Source: CAZYXZ01 sp964651395 (lineage in GTDB: Bacteria > Actinomycetota > Actinomycetes > BP-191). From it: DNA of 26,053 nucleotides. The DNA lies in the NCBI GenBank assembly GCA_964651395.1, contig CAZYXZ010000043.1, positions 1-26,053 of the forward strand, read 5' to 3'. Shown here one piece after another: positions 1 to 6,454 of this stretch; position 1 is the stretch's first letter, and each line of letters begins with the position of its first letter. The translations under genes were made by a program, and so were the position numbers. The notes beneath the pieces were generated by a model. The model was not told the origin of the DNA. It did no database searches and was given only the letters and a program-made list of their open reading frames with translations.

Positions 1-420
1 GAGCGAGAGCGCCTCAGCGAGCGCCTCGGCCTCGGCCAGCGCCTCCACGTCGCCGTCGGCCAGCGCGACCGCCTCGGCGTCGGCGAGCGCGTCGGTGTCG
101 CCCTCCGCTCCGGTGACCGTCTCGCCGACCGCCTCGCCGACCGCGTCGGCGTCAGCGAGCGCGTCGGCGTCACCGAGCGCGTCGGCGTCGGCCTCGGTCT
201 CGCCGTCGCCGACCGGCAGCCCGAGCGCCAGCAGCTCGCCGCTGCCCAGCCCGACCGCGGGATCGACGCCGGTGCCCGCGCAGAGCCCGACCGTCCTGCC
301 GAGCCAGAGCCCGTCCTCGAGCCCGTCCTCGAGCCCGAGCTCGAGTCCCAGTGCGGAGGCGAGTGCCGAGGCGTCACCGACCCCGGCGGCCACCGTCCCG
401 GCGCCGGCGCCGGGCAGCAC
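1..420 (+). repeat. Low-complexity Ser/Ala/Pro-coding repeat
   Basis: Imperfect reiteration of units such as gcctcggcgtcggcgagc and, at about 308-340, a 12-bp unit (ccgtcctcgagc) repeated in tandem encoding SSSP blocks. The reading frame is kept throughout, so the repeat lies inside the coding sequence and forms the stalk of the surface protein. Such tracts can change length by slippage or recombination. Confidence 0.75.
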
Positions 421-859
421 CCCCACCAGCACCGGCCGGCCCGACACCGTCCCCGGACCGCGGCTCCTGTCGTTCACGGACAGCGCCGGCCGGCCACTCG
501 GTGACAACCCGCTGCTCGCCCCGGGGCAGGTCGTGAACCTCGGCCTCAGCGGATTCCGGCCCGGCGAGCACATCCTCGTCACGATGTTCTCGACGCCGCG
601 CACGATGCCGCCGGCCACCGCCGACGCCGACGGTCGGACGAACTACCGGATGACGGTCCCGCTGAACACCGGGGCGGGTGCGCACCGGCTGGTGTTCACG
701 GCGTCAGCCTCGCTGGTCGTGAACTTCCGCGTTGCGCCGCAGGTGCTCGGCCGGCCGGCGCCCAGCCTGCCGCAGACCGGCGCGCCGCTCGGCGCGCTGC
801 TGCTCGCCGGATGGACCTGCCTTGCGGTCGGCGTGTCGATACGGCGGTCCTGGGTCTAG
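2..859 (+). CDS. LPXTG-anchored Ser/Ala/Pro-rich surface protein (5' end missing)
   Basis: The frame is open from the window edge, so the start lies upstream; a GTG at 95 lies inside the stalk and is unlikely to be the true start. The first ~135 visible codons are almost only Ser, Ala, Pro and Thr, forming an extended stalk. A compact beta-rich domain of about 95 residues follows (about 450-750), of the 'GFRPGE...TADADG' type seen as Ig-like modules in actinobacterial wall proteins. The C-terminus is a complete sortase signal: LPQTG (767-781), a hydrophobic stretch, then a basic RRSWV tail. It should be exported and covalently linked to peptidoglycan; no sortase gene is present here. Its TAG stop shares CTAG with the TAG of the convergent O-mannosyltransferase gene. 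The sorting signal is certain; the ligand or role of the protein is unknown. Confidence 0.88.
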   Translation, partial: SESASASASASASASTSPSASATASASASASVSPSAPVTVSPTASPTASASASASASPSASASASVSPSPTGSPSASSSPLPSPTAGSTPVPAQSPTVLPSQSPSSSPSSSPSSSPSAEASAEASPTPAATVPAPAPGSTPTSTGRPDTVPGPRLLSFTDSAGRPLGDNPLLAPGQVVNLGLSGFRPGEHILVTMFSTPRTMPPATADADGRTNYRMTVPLNTGAGAHRLVFTASASLVVNFRVAPQVLGRPAPSLPQTGAPLGALLLAGWTCLAVGVSIRRSWV

Positions 860-2361
860 ATCCAGGAACCGAACCACATCCGGTCGCGCCACTCCTGGTA
901 GGGCAGGACCTTCGCGGCCAGCACCGGGTGCAGGTACCAGAAGTTCCAGGCGACCAGCAGCAGGTACCCGCCGATGGCCGGGCCGGCCCAGCGCCGCCGG
1001 GTGGGCGCGTCCTCCTGGCGGCCCAGCACGGAACCGGCGCAGTAGGTCAGCGCGAGACACATGAACGGCACCATCGGCAGTGCGTAGAACAGGAACATCG
1101 TGCGGTGGTCGGTGATCGAGTAGTAGAACCACGGCAGGTAGCCCGCGACGAAGGACACCAGGATCGCGGCGGCTCGCCAGTCGCGCCGGCTCACCCACGA
1201 CCACGCCGAGTAGCCGAGTGCGAACAGCGAGGCCCACCAGATGGCCGGAGTGCCGATACCGAGGATCTCCTGGGAGTACCCCGTCTGCGGCGTCTCGTAG
1301 AAGTAGGACACCGGGCGGGCGAGGAGCAGCCACCCCCACGGCGTCGACTTGTAGGTGTGCCCGCTCTGCAGCGTGGAGTGGAAGTGCAGGATCTCCTGGT
1401 GGTACTTGATGAACCCGTCCACCGGTCCGCACTGCGACTGCCAGGCGGTTCCGCAGGTACGCCGCCAGCCGCCGTCGGTCGCGAACCATCCGGCCCACGA
1501 CGCGACGTACACGACGCCGGCCAGGCCGACCAGCAGCACGAGCAGGCTCGGCAGCTCGCGCCAGATCGCCGCGCGCAGCGGTGCGGGCACCCCCGCCGTA
1601 CGCCGGGCGCCCACCTCCCACGCCAGGGCCAGCAGCACGAAGGCGACGAGGAAGAACAACGCGCTCCACTTGGTGGCCATGGCGGCGCCCAGGCAGACGG
1701 CCGCGCCGACCCGCCACCAGCGGAAACCCAGCTTCGGACCGGGGTAGCTCAGGTCCTCGTCGAGCCGGTCGGCCAGCCGCGCCCGGCCGACGTCCCGGTC
1801 GACCAGCACGCAGCCGAAGGCCGCGAGCACCCAGAACAGCAAGAAGATGTCGAGCATCGCCATCCGGCTCTGCACGAAGTGCAAGCCGTCCATGGCGAGC
1901 AGGACGCCGGCGATGCACCCGAGCAGGGTGGAGCGGAACAGTCGCCGCGCGATCCGGCAGAGCAGGAGCACGGACACGGCGCCGAAGACGGCCGCGGAGA
2001 TGCGCCAGCCGAACGAGTTGTTGCCGTAGATCTGCTCGCCGATGGCGATCATCCACTTGCCGAGCGGGGGATGGACGATGAAGCCCGCCCCGGTGCCCTC
2101 GTTGTTCTTCTCGAAGCCGAACCTCAGCAGGTCGAAGGCGTCCTTGCGGTAGTAGACCTCGTCGAAGGCCTCCTTGCCCGGGACGCCGAGTCGGTCCAGC
2201 CGCAGCAGGAGCGCGAAGAGGAACACCCCGAGCGGACCCAGCCAGCCGGCCACGTCATCGGTCGGCATGGGCCTGACCAGCCGGCGGTGCCGGGGATCGG
2301 TGCCGGCCGGGCCCGAGTCGGGCGTGTCTGCGGCATCGGGTGCGGTGGCCAGCGTCGTCAC
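856..2361 (-). CDS. pmt: Protein O-mannosyltransferase (GT39, PMT family)
   Basis: Polytopic membrane glycosyltransferase that moves mannose from polyprenyl-phosphate-mannose onto Ser/Thr of proteins as they cross the membrane by the Sec route. With the GTG start at 2361 the protein has 501 residues. The first TM segment (about 41-56) is followed by the external loop motif EAFDEVYY, with the Asp-Glu pair (D67-E68) that is catalytic in this family, and then by HPPLGKWM; about ten hydrophobic segments follow. It ends in WRDRMWFGSWI, a typical actinobacterial PMT tail. The frame extends upstream to 2448 but would then overlap rsmI. A TACGAT -10 box ending 7 nt before the GTG supports a leaderless start at 2361. 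The next in-frame ATG, at 2268, would still keep the first TM segment. It is divergent from rsmI, as in M. tuberculosis Rv1002c/Rv1003, and convergent with a Ser-rich surface protein that could be a substrate (inference). Confidence 0.9.
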   Translation of the reverse strand: MTTLATAPDAADTPDSGPAGTDPRHRRLVRPMPTDDVAGWLGPLGVFLFALLLRLDRLGVPGKEAFDEVYYRKDAFDLLRFGFEKNNEGTGAGFIVHPPLGKWMIAIGEQIYGNNSFGWRISAAVFGAVSVLLLCRIARRLFRSTLLGCIAGVLLAMDGLHFVQSRMAMLDIFLLFWVLAAFGCVLVDRDVGRARLADRLDEDLSYPGPKLGFRWWRVGAAVCLGAAMATKWSALFFLVAFVLLALAWEVGARRTAGVPAPLRAAIWRELPSLLVLLVGLAGVVYVASWAGWFATDGGWRRTCGTAWQSQCGPVDGFIKYHQEILHFHSTLQSGHTYKSTPWGWLLLARPVSYFYETPQTGYSQEILGIGTPAIWWASLFALGYSAWSWVSRRDWRAAAILVSFVAGYLPWFYYSITDHRTMFLFYALPMVPFMCLALTYCAGSVLGRQEDAPTRRRWAGPAIGGYLLLVAWNFWYLHPVLAAKVLPYQEWRDRMWFGSWI

Positions 2362-2368
2362 GGGAGTG

Positions 2369-2374
2369 ATCGTA
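2369..2374 (-). promoter_or_regulatory. -10 box of pmt (leaderless)
   Basis: TACGAT on the minus strand (TAnnnT type) is followed by 7 nt and then the GTG at 2361, so transcription would start at or next to the start codon. There is no Shine-Dalgarno sequence. No good -35 is visible. Confidence 0.45.
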
Positions 2375-2387
2375 GGGCGGTCGCTGT

Positions 2388-2393
2388 CAGGAT
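2388..2393 (+). promoter_or_regulatory. Possible -10 box of rsmI (leaderless)
   Basis: CAGGAT, 6 nt before the ATG at 2400, differs from TAnnnT at its first base. The only gap between rsmI and divergent pmt is 38 bp, so the two promoters must be back to back; no Shine-Dalgarno is visible before rsmI. Confidence 0.3.
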
Positions 2394-2399
2394 GACGGC

Positions 2400-3221
2400 A
2401 TGCTGGTGCTCTGCGGTGTCCCGATCGGCAACCCGGACGATGCCTCACCGCGGCTGCGCGAGACGCTGGCCGCCGCGGACGTCGTCGCGGCGGAGGACAC
2501 CCGGCGCTTCCTGCGCCTGGCCGCCCATCTGGGCGTCTCGCCGGCCAAGGTGGTCTCCTTCTACGAGGGCAACGAGGCCGCGCGCGTGCCGCAGCTGCTG
2601 GCGGCGCTCACCGCCGGACAGACCGTCGTGCTGGTCACCGACGCGGGCATGCCGGGGGTGTCCGACCCGGGCTTCCGGCTGGTCCGCGCCGCCGCGGAGG
2701 CCGGACACCGCGTGTCCGTCGTACCGGGACCGTCGTCGGTGACGGCTGCGCTGGCCGTCTCCGGACTGCCGACCGACCGCTGGTGCATGGAGGGCTTCCT
2801 GCCCCGGCGAGCGGCCGCGCGCCGTGCCCGGCTGGAAACGCTGCGGGATGAGCCGCGGACGCTGGTGTTCCTCGAGGCGCCGCACCGCGCGCCGGGGATG
2901 CTCGCCGACCTGGCGGGGGTCTTCGGTGACACGCGCCCCGTTGCGGTGTGCCGGGAGCTGACCAAGACCTGGGAGGAAGTACGCCGTGGCAGCGCCGCCG
3001 AGGTGGCTGCCTGGGCGGCGCCGGGGGTGCGTGGCGAGGTGACCGTCGTGGTCGGCGGCGCCGAGAAGGTTCAGTCCGCGCTCGGCGACCTCGCGGCGCT
3101 CGTCGCGGAGCGGGAGGCGGCCGGAGAGCCGCGCAAGGAGGCGATCGCGGCCGTGGCGGCCGCGGCCGGCGTACCGAAGCGGCGGGTATTCGACGCGCTC
3201 GTCGCTGCACGCCACTCGTAG
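2400..3221 (+). CDS. rsmI: 16S rRNA (cytidine-1402-2'-O)-methyltransferase RsmI
   Basis: SAM-dependent tetrapyrrole-methylase-fold enzyme of 273 residues that 2'-O-methylates C1402 in the decoding centre of 16S rRNA. Family signatures appear in order: PIGN near the N-terminus (the usual (A/T)PIGN), AEDTR, the glycine-rich TDAGMPGVSDPG loop, VVPGPSSV, and FLEAPHR in the second half. The length is normal. The ATG at 2400 is the first start in the frame that does not run into the pmt start. It is divergent from pmt, and metG starts 10 nt after its stop. The TAG stop also forms the first three bases of a likely metG -10 box. Confidence 0.95.
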   Translation: MLVLCGVPIGNPDDASPRLRETLAAADVVAAEDTRRFLRLAAHLGVSPAKVVSFYEGNEAARVPQLLAALTAGQTVVLVTDAGMPGVSDPGFRLVRAAAEAGHRVSVVPGPSSVTAALAVSGLPTDRWCMEGFLPRRAAARRARLETLRDEPRTLVFLEAPHRAPGMLADLAGVFGDTRPVAVCRELTKTWEEVRRGSAAEVAAWAAPGVRGEVTVVVGGAEKVQSALGDLAALVAEREAAGEPRKEAIAAVAAAAGVPKRRVFDALVAARHS

Positions 3222-3224
3222 ACT
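3219..3224 (+). promoter_or_regulatory. -10 box of metG inside the rsmI stop codon
   Basis: TAGACT begins with the TAG stop of rsmI and is followed by 7 nt to the metG ATG at 3232, the geometry of a leaderless actinobacterial promoter. No Shine-Dalgarno precedes metG. The same hexamer recurs before glmU and rplY. Confidence 0.5.
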
Positions 3225-3231
3225 CGCCGGC

Positions 3232-4770
3232 ATGCCGGACCCGAAGGCGTTCTACGTGACGACGCCGATCTACTACGTCAACGACGTGCCCCACATCGGC
3301 CACGGCTACACGACCGTCGCCGGCGACGTGCTCACGCGCTGGCACCGGCAAGCCGGCGAGCAGGTCCGCTTCCTCACCGGCACGGACGAGCACGGCGAGA
3401 AGATCCTCAGCGCCGCGGAGAAGAACGGCATGACGCCGCAGGAGTGGTGCGACCACATGGTCTCCACCGCCTGGAAGCCGGCGTGGGAGGCGCTCGACAT
3501 CGCCTACGACGACTTCATCCGCACGACGGAGCCGCGGCACGAGGAGCGGGTGCGCGACTTCTGGCTGGCGTTGAAGGACAAGGGTGAGGTCTACGACGGC
3601 ACCTACACGGGGCCGTACTGCGTCGCCTGCGAGGAGTTCAAGAAGGCCGAGGACCTGGTCGACGGCAACTGCCCCATCCACGGCACTCCGGCGCAGATGC
3701 TCAGCGAGGACAACTACTTCTTCCCGCTCTCCAAGTACACCGACCAGCTGCTCGCCTTCTACGCCGAGAACCCGGGCTTCATCGAGCCCGAGACGGCCCG
3801 CAACGAGGTGCTGTCGTTCGTCAAGGGCGGCTTGCAGGACATCTCGATGAGCCGCTCGTCGTTCGACTGGGGCATCAAGGTGCCGTGGGACGACGCGCAG
3901 GTCATCTATGTCTGGATCGACGCGCTGCAGAACTACCTGAACGCCGCCGGCTGGGGTGTCGACGACGAGAAGTACGCGGCGACCTGGCCGGCCGACGTGC
4001 ACCTCGTCGGCAAGGACATCCTGCGCTTCCATGCCGTCATCTGGCCGGCGATGCTCATGGCCGCGGGCCTGCCGCTGCCGCGCAAGGTGTTCGCCAACGG
4101 CTGGCTGCTGGTGGGCGGCGAGAAGATGAGCAAGACCAAGCTCACGGGAATCGCGCCCCAGCAGATCACCGACGTCTTCGGCAGCGACGCCTACCGCTAC
4201 TACTTCCTCAGGGAGATCGCGTACGGCAGCGACGGGTCGTTCTCGTGGGAGTCGATGTCCGCGCGCTACCAGTCCGAGCTGGCCGACCAGTTCGGCAACC
4301 TCGGCTCGCGGCTGACGTCGATGGTCGAGCGCTACTGCGACGGCGTGCTGCCGGCCGGCACCCTCGACGCGGGGCTGGCCGCGGCACGCGACACGGCCCT
4401 GCGCGACGCCGATGCCGCGATCCGCGCGCTCGGCTTCCAGGCCGGCCTCGCCGCGGTGATGGAGTACGTGCGGGTCGTCAACGGCTACGTGACGGAGCGC
4501 GAGCCGTGGCAACTCGCGAAGCAGGACGACAAGACCGCGCTCGGCGACGTGCTCTACTCCACCGCCGACGCGCTGCGCGCCGCGGCGGTGCTCCTCAATC
4601 CGGTGCTGCCGAAGGCGTGCGCGAAGCTCTGGGCGGCGCTCGGCGCCGAGCAGTCCCTCGGGGGGCTGTCCACGCAGAAGCACGCCGACCTGTCGACGGC
4701 GGTGCTCCCCGCCGGTGCGCGCGTGACCAAGCTCGAGCCGCTGTTCCCGCGCATCGAGGACAGCGCTTGA
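3232..4770 (+). CDS. metG: Methionyl-tRNA synthetase
   Basis: Class I aminoacyl-tRNA synthetase of 512 residues that charges tRNA-Met, including the initiator. The N-terminal catalytic domain carries the HIGH motif (H21-I-G-H24) and TGTDEHGEKI. A connective-peptide zinc knuckle is seen as C130-x2-C133 and C147-x2-H150. The KMSKT loop is at residues 298-302, and a helical anticodon-binding domain fills the C-terminal third. There is no C-terminal EMAP-II/Trbp111 tRNA-binding extension, as in the short mycobacterial MetS. It lies between rsmI and tatD on the same strand. The stop TGA overlaps a TTG that is the likely tatD start (TTGA), so the two are probably co-translated. Confidence 0.97.
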   Translation: MPDPKAFYVTTPIYYVNDVPHIGHGYTTVAGDVLTRWHRQAGEQVRFLTGTDEHGEKILSAAEKNGMTPQEWCDHMVSTAWKPAWEALDIAYDDFIRTTEPRHEERVRDFWLALKDKGEVYDGTYTGPYCVACEEFKKAEDLVDGNCPIHGTPAQMLSEDNYFFPLSKYTDQLLAFYAENPGFIEPETARNEVLSFVKGGLQDISMSRSSFDWGIKVPWDDAQVIYVWIDALQNYLNAAGWGVDDEKYAATWPADVHLVGKDILRFHAVIWPAMLMAAGLPLPRKVFANGWLLVGGEKMSKTKLTGIAPQQITDVFGSDAYRYYFLREIAYGSDGSFSWESMSARYQSELADQFGNLGSRLTSMVERYCDGVLPAGTLDAGLAAARDTALRDADAAIRALGFQAGLAAVMEYVRVVNGYVTEREPWQLAKQDDKTALGDVLYSTADALRAAAVLLNPVLPKACAKLWAALGAEQSLGGLSTQKHADLSTAVLPAGARVTKLEPLFPRIEDSA

Positions 4771-5594
4771 GGCAGCGCGGCGACGGCGGTCCGCGCGACA
4801 CCGAGGCGCCGCCGGCGCCCGAGCCGCTGCGCGTCGCGGTGGCCGATGCGCACTGCCACCTCGACCTGATCGGCGACGACGTCGCGGGCACGGTCGCGCG
4901 CGCGGCGGCGGTCGGCGTCACGCGGCTGGTCACCATCGGCATCGACGTCGCCTCGTCACGGCTGGCTGCCGAGCAGGCGTCGGCGTACGACGCGGTCTCG
5001 GCGACGGTGGCCATCCACCCGAACCACGCGGGCGAGGCGACCGACGAGGCGCTGGCCGAGATCGAGCGGCTCGCGACGCTGCCGCAGGTCCGCGGTGTGG
5101 GGGAGACCGGCCTCGACTTCTACCGGGACACCGCGGACGCCGCCGACCAGCAGCGGAGCTTCCGCGCCCACATCGCCATCGCGAAACAGGCCGGGAAGGC
5201 GCTGGTCATCCACGACCGGGACGCGCACGACGCCGTCCTGGCGGCGCTGCGGGAGGAGGGAGCGCCGGACACCGTCGTCTTCCACTGCTTCTCCGGCGGC
5301 CCCGACCTGGCACGGGCCTGTGCCGAGCACGGCTACTACATGAGCTTCGCCGGCAACGTGACCTTCAAGAACGCGCAGGAGCTGCGCGACGCCGCGGCAG
5401 TCGCGCCGCCCGAGCTGCTGCTCGTCGAGACCGACGCGCCGTTCCTGACGCCCATGCCCCACCGCGGCAAGCCCAACGAGCCGTACCTGATCCCGTTGAC
5501 CGTCCGTGCCCTGGCGGAGGTCAAGGGAATGGACGAGGACGTCCTGGCCGAGGCCATCGCGACCAACGTCGAGAAGGTCTTCGGCGCGCCCTAG
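4767..5594 (+). CDS. tatD: TatD-family metal-dependent DNase
   Basis: TIM-barrel metal-dependent hydrolase of 275 residues; TatD enzymes act as 3'-5' exonucleases or DNases in DNA repair and quality control. The metal ligands of the family are visible: H29-x-H31 in DAHCHLD, E113 in GETGLDFY, His in VIHDRDAH and FHCFSGG, and D223 in ETDAPFLTP. I chose the TTG at 4767 because it overlaps the metG stop (TTGA) and has GAGGA (4756-4760) six bases upstream; the frame is open further upstream, but that stretch lies inside metG. An alternative GTG at 4839 would leave only a few residues before the HxH motif. The TAG stop shares CTAG with the stop of the convergent DUF3618 gene. Confidence 0.93.
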   Translation: MRQRGDGGPRDTEAPPAPEPLRVAVADAHCHLDLIGDDVAGTVARAAAVGVTRLVTIGIDVASSRLAAEQASAYDAVSATVAIHPNHAGEATDEALAEIERLATLPQVRGVGETGLDFYRDTADAADQQRSFRAHIAIAKQAGKALVIHDRDAHDAVLAALREEGAPDTVVFHCFSGGPDLARACAEHGYYMSFAGNVTFKNAQELRDAAAVAPPELLLVETDAPFLTPMPHRGKPNEPYLIPLTVRALAEVKGMDEDVLAEAIATNVEKVFGAP

Positions 5595-5857
5595 CCCAGC
5601 AGGCGGCGGCGCTTGCGGCGGCGGCGCAGGACGACGATCGCCACGGCCGACGCCGAGGCGCCGATGCCGATCTGCACCGACCGGTGCTGGATCAGCGCGC
5701 TCGGCTTGGCGGCATCCTTGAGGGCCTCGACCTTGTCGCCGATCGCGCCCAGCGTCTCGGCCAGGTCCTCGCGGGTCTCCGCAATCGCCGCCTCGAGCTC
5801 CTCCGGAGTGGCGTCGGTCAGCTCCGGCGTTGTCAGCTCGTCGGGTGTCGTAGCCAC
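5591..5857 (-). CDS. DUF3618 small membrane protein
   Basis: An 88-residue protein. The N-terminal half is acidic and helical (PEELEAAIAETREDL AET, then LGAIGDKVEALKDAAKP), the DUF3618 pattern. One TM helix follows at about 66-80 and the tail is extremely basic (RRRRKRRR). The start is GTG at 5857, with a perfect AAGGAGG (5865-5871) seven bases upstream. The gene begins 25 nt inside the end of the upstream holin-like gene, so the two are translationally coupled; this holin/DUF3618 pair is common in Actinobacteria. The biochemical function is unknown; a role in the cell envelope is likely from the context. Confidence 0.85.
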   Translation of the reverse strand: MATTPDELTTPELTDATPEELEAAIAETREDLAETLGAIGDKVEALKDAAKPSALIQHRSVQIGIGASASAVAIVVLRRRRKRRRLLG

Positions 5858-6231
5858 TCGACGTCCTCCTTCAGCGTGCGCGCGGTGCGGGGCGCACCGT
5901 TGACCCGGCCGAAGCTGCGCCGGCCGAGCAGGACCAGGACGCCGGCGGCGGCGCCGTAGAACAGCGCGACGAGGAGCGCTGCGAGGGCCCAGGGTAGCCC
6001 CGCCGCCTCGAGACCGAACATCGCGGCGAGGGAGAGGAACAGCAGCATCAGGTAGCCGGCGAAGCCCGCGGCACCGACGGCGCCGATGCCCTTGCCGATG
6101 CCGGCCACGTCCTGCTTGATCTCCGCCTTCGCCAGGTCGATCTCCTGGTGCACCAGTGTCGAGAGCTCGTGGGCCGCCTCGCTCACCAGCTCGCCGAGCG
6201 AGCGTTCGTCGGCGGTGGTGGACCGCGCCAT
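5833..6231 (-). CDS. Holin-like (phage holin superfamily 6 / Actinobacterial holin-X) membrane protein
   Basis: A 132-residue protein. The N-terminal amphipathic helix, rich in Glu and Lys (VSEAAHELSTLVHQEIDLAKAE on the sequence), is followed by two long hydrophobic hairpin segments (about 50-72 and 78-102) and a short charged C-terminus. This is the chromosomal holin-X architecture, which is not tied to a prophage; no lysin or phage gene is nearby. The ATG start at 6231 has GGGAGG (6238-6243) six bases upstream. It overlaps the following DUF3618 gene by 25 nt. A stress-sigma-like promoter (GTGT-N16-GGGTAC) lies upstream. The function is not established. Confidence 0.8.
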   Translation of the reverse strand: MARSTTADERSLGELVSEAAHELSTLVHQEIDLAKAEIKQDVAGIGKGIGAVGAAGFAGYLMLLFLSLAAMFGLEAAGLPWALAALLVALFYGAAAGVLVLLGRRSFGRVNGAPRTARTLKEDVEWLRHPTS

Positions 6232-6278
6232 GGACGTCCTCCCGGGGCTGTCGCCCGCGGCGGCGGGCTCCCCTCCGG

Positions 6279-6304
6279 GTACCCGAACGCCCGCGTGGCG
6301 ACAC
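6279..6304 (-). promoter_or_regulatory. SigB/SigF-type promoter of the holin/DUF3618 pair
   Basis: On the minus strand GTGT (6304-6301), 16 nt, then GGGTAC (6284-6279). This fits the Streptomyces SigB-type consensus GNNT-N14-16-GGGTAY and leaves a leader of about 40 nt before the ATG at 6231. The GGGTACCC core is palindromic, but only the minus strand has the upstream box at the right distance. Confidence 0.4.
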
Positions 6305-6331
6305 CCCGCGGGGCGGCGTACGGGGCTCGGT

Positions 6332-6345
6332 GTCACTGCTGTGAC
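6332..6345. promoter_or_regulatory. Inverted repeat GTCAC-N4-GTGAC between divergent genes
   Basis: A perfect 5-bp inverted repeat with spacer TGCT in the 223-bp region between the holin-like gene and the G5/RlpA-like gene. A third GTGAC copy lies at 6376-6380. It could be a regulator site; no assignment can be made. Confidence 0.25.
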
Positions 6346-6362
6346 TGATGGGACAGCGACGG

Positions 6363-6392
6363 TGGACGACGCATGGTGACCATCCGTATCGT
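6363..6392 (+). promoter_or_regulatory. Possible promoter of the G5/RlpA-like gene
   Basis: TGGACG (6363-6368), 18 nt, TATCGT (6387-6392), reasonably close to TTGACN / TAnnnT, about 60 nt upstream of the GTG at 6455. No ydaO (c-di-AMP) riboswitch, which controls some actinobacterial rpf genes, could be recognised in this leader. Confidence 0.35.
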
Positions 6393-6454
6393 TCCCGTGA
6401 CCGAGAGCCCGGCGGAACCGACCGTGCCGCCCGCCCCCGACCTGATGGAGCCCA

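Noticed and set aside
1..420. CRISPR-like or satellite array from the repeated DNA at the start
   Set aside because: The repeats are imperfect, have no regular spacers and keep a coding frame.
811..2742. Plus-strand open frame over pmt and rsmI (643 codons)
   Set aside because: Antisense shadow of pmt running into the wrong frame of rsmI; no domains.
2635..4683. Long minus-strand open frame opposite metG (682 codons)
   Set aside because: Its product has no recognisable motif and is Arg/Val/Leu/Gly-skewed, while the plus strand encodes a full MetRS; it is a GC-codon shadow.
5833..6231. Prophage remnant suggested by the holin-like gene
   Set aside because: Holin-X proteins are common chromosomal actinobacterial genes, and no other phage gene is present.
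6277..6282. GGGTAC as a stress promoter on the plus strand
   Set aside because: No GNNT box at 14-16 nt upstream on that strand; only the minus strand fits.
6232..6454. c-di-AMP (ydaO) riboswitch before the rpfB-slot gene
   Set aside because: I looked for the conserved ydaO core segments and did not find them.
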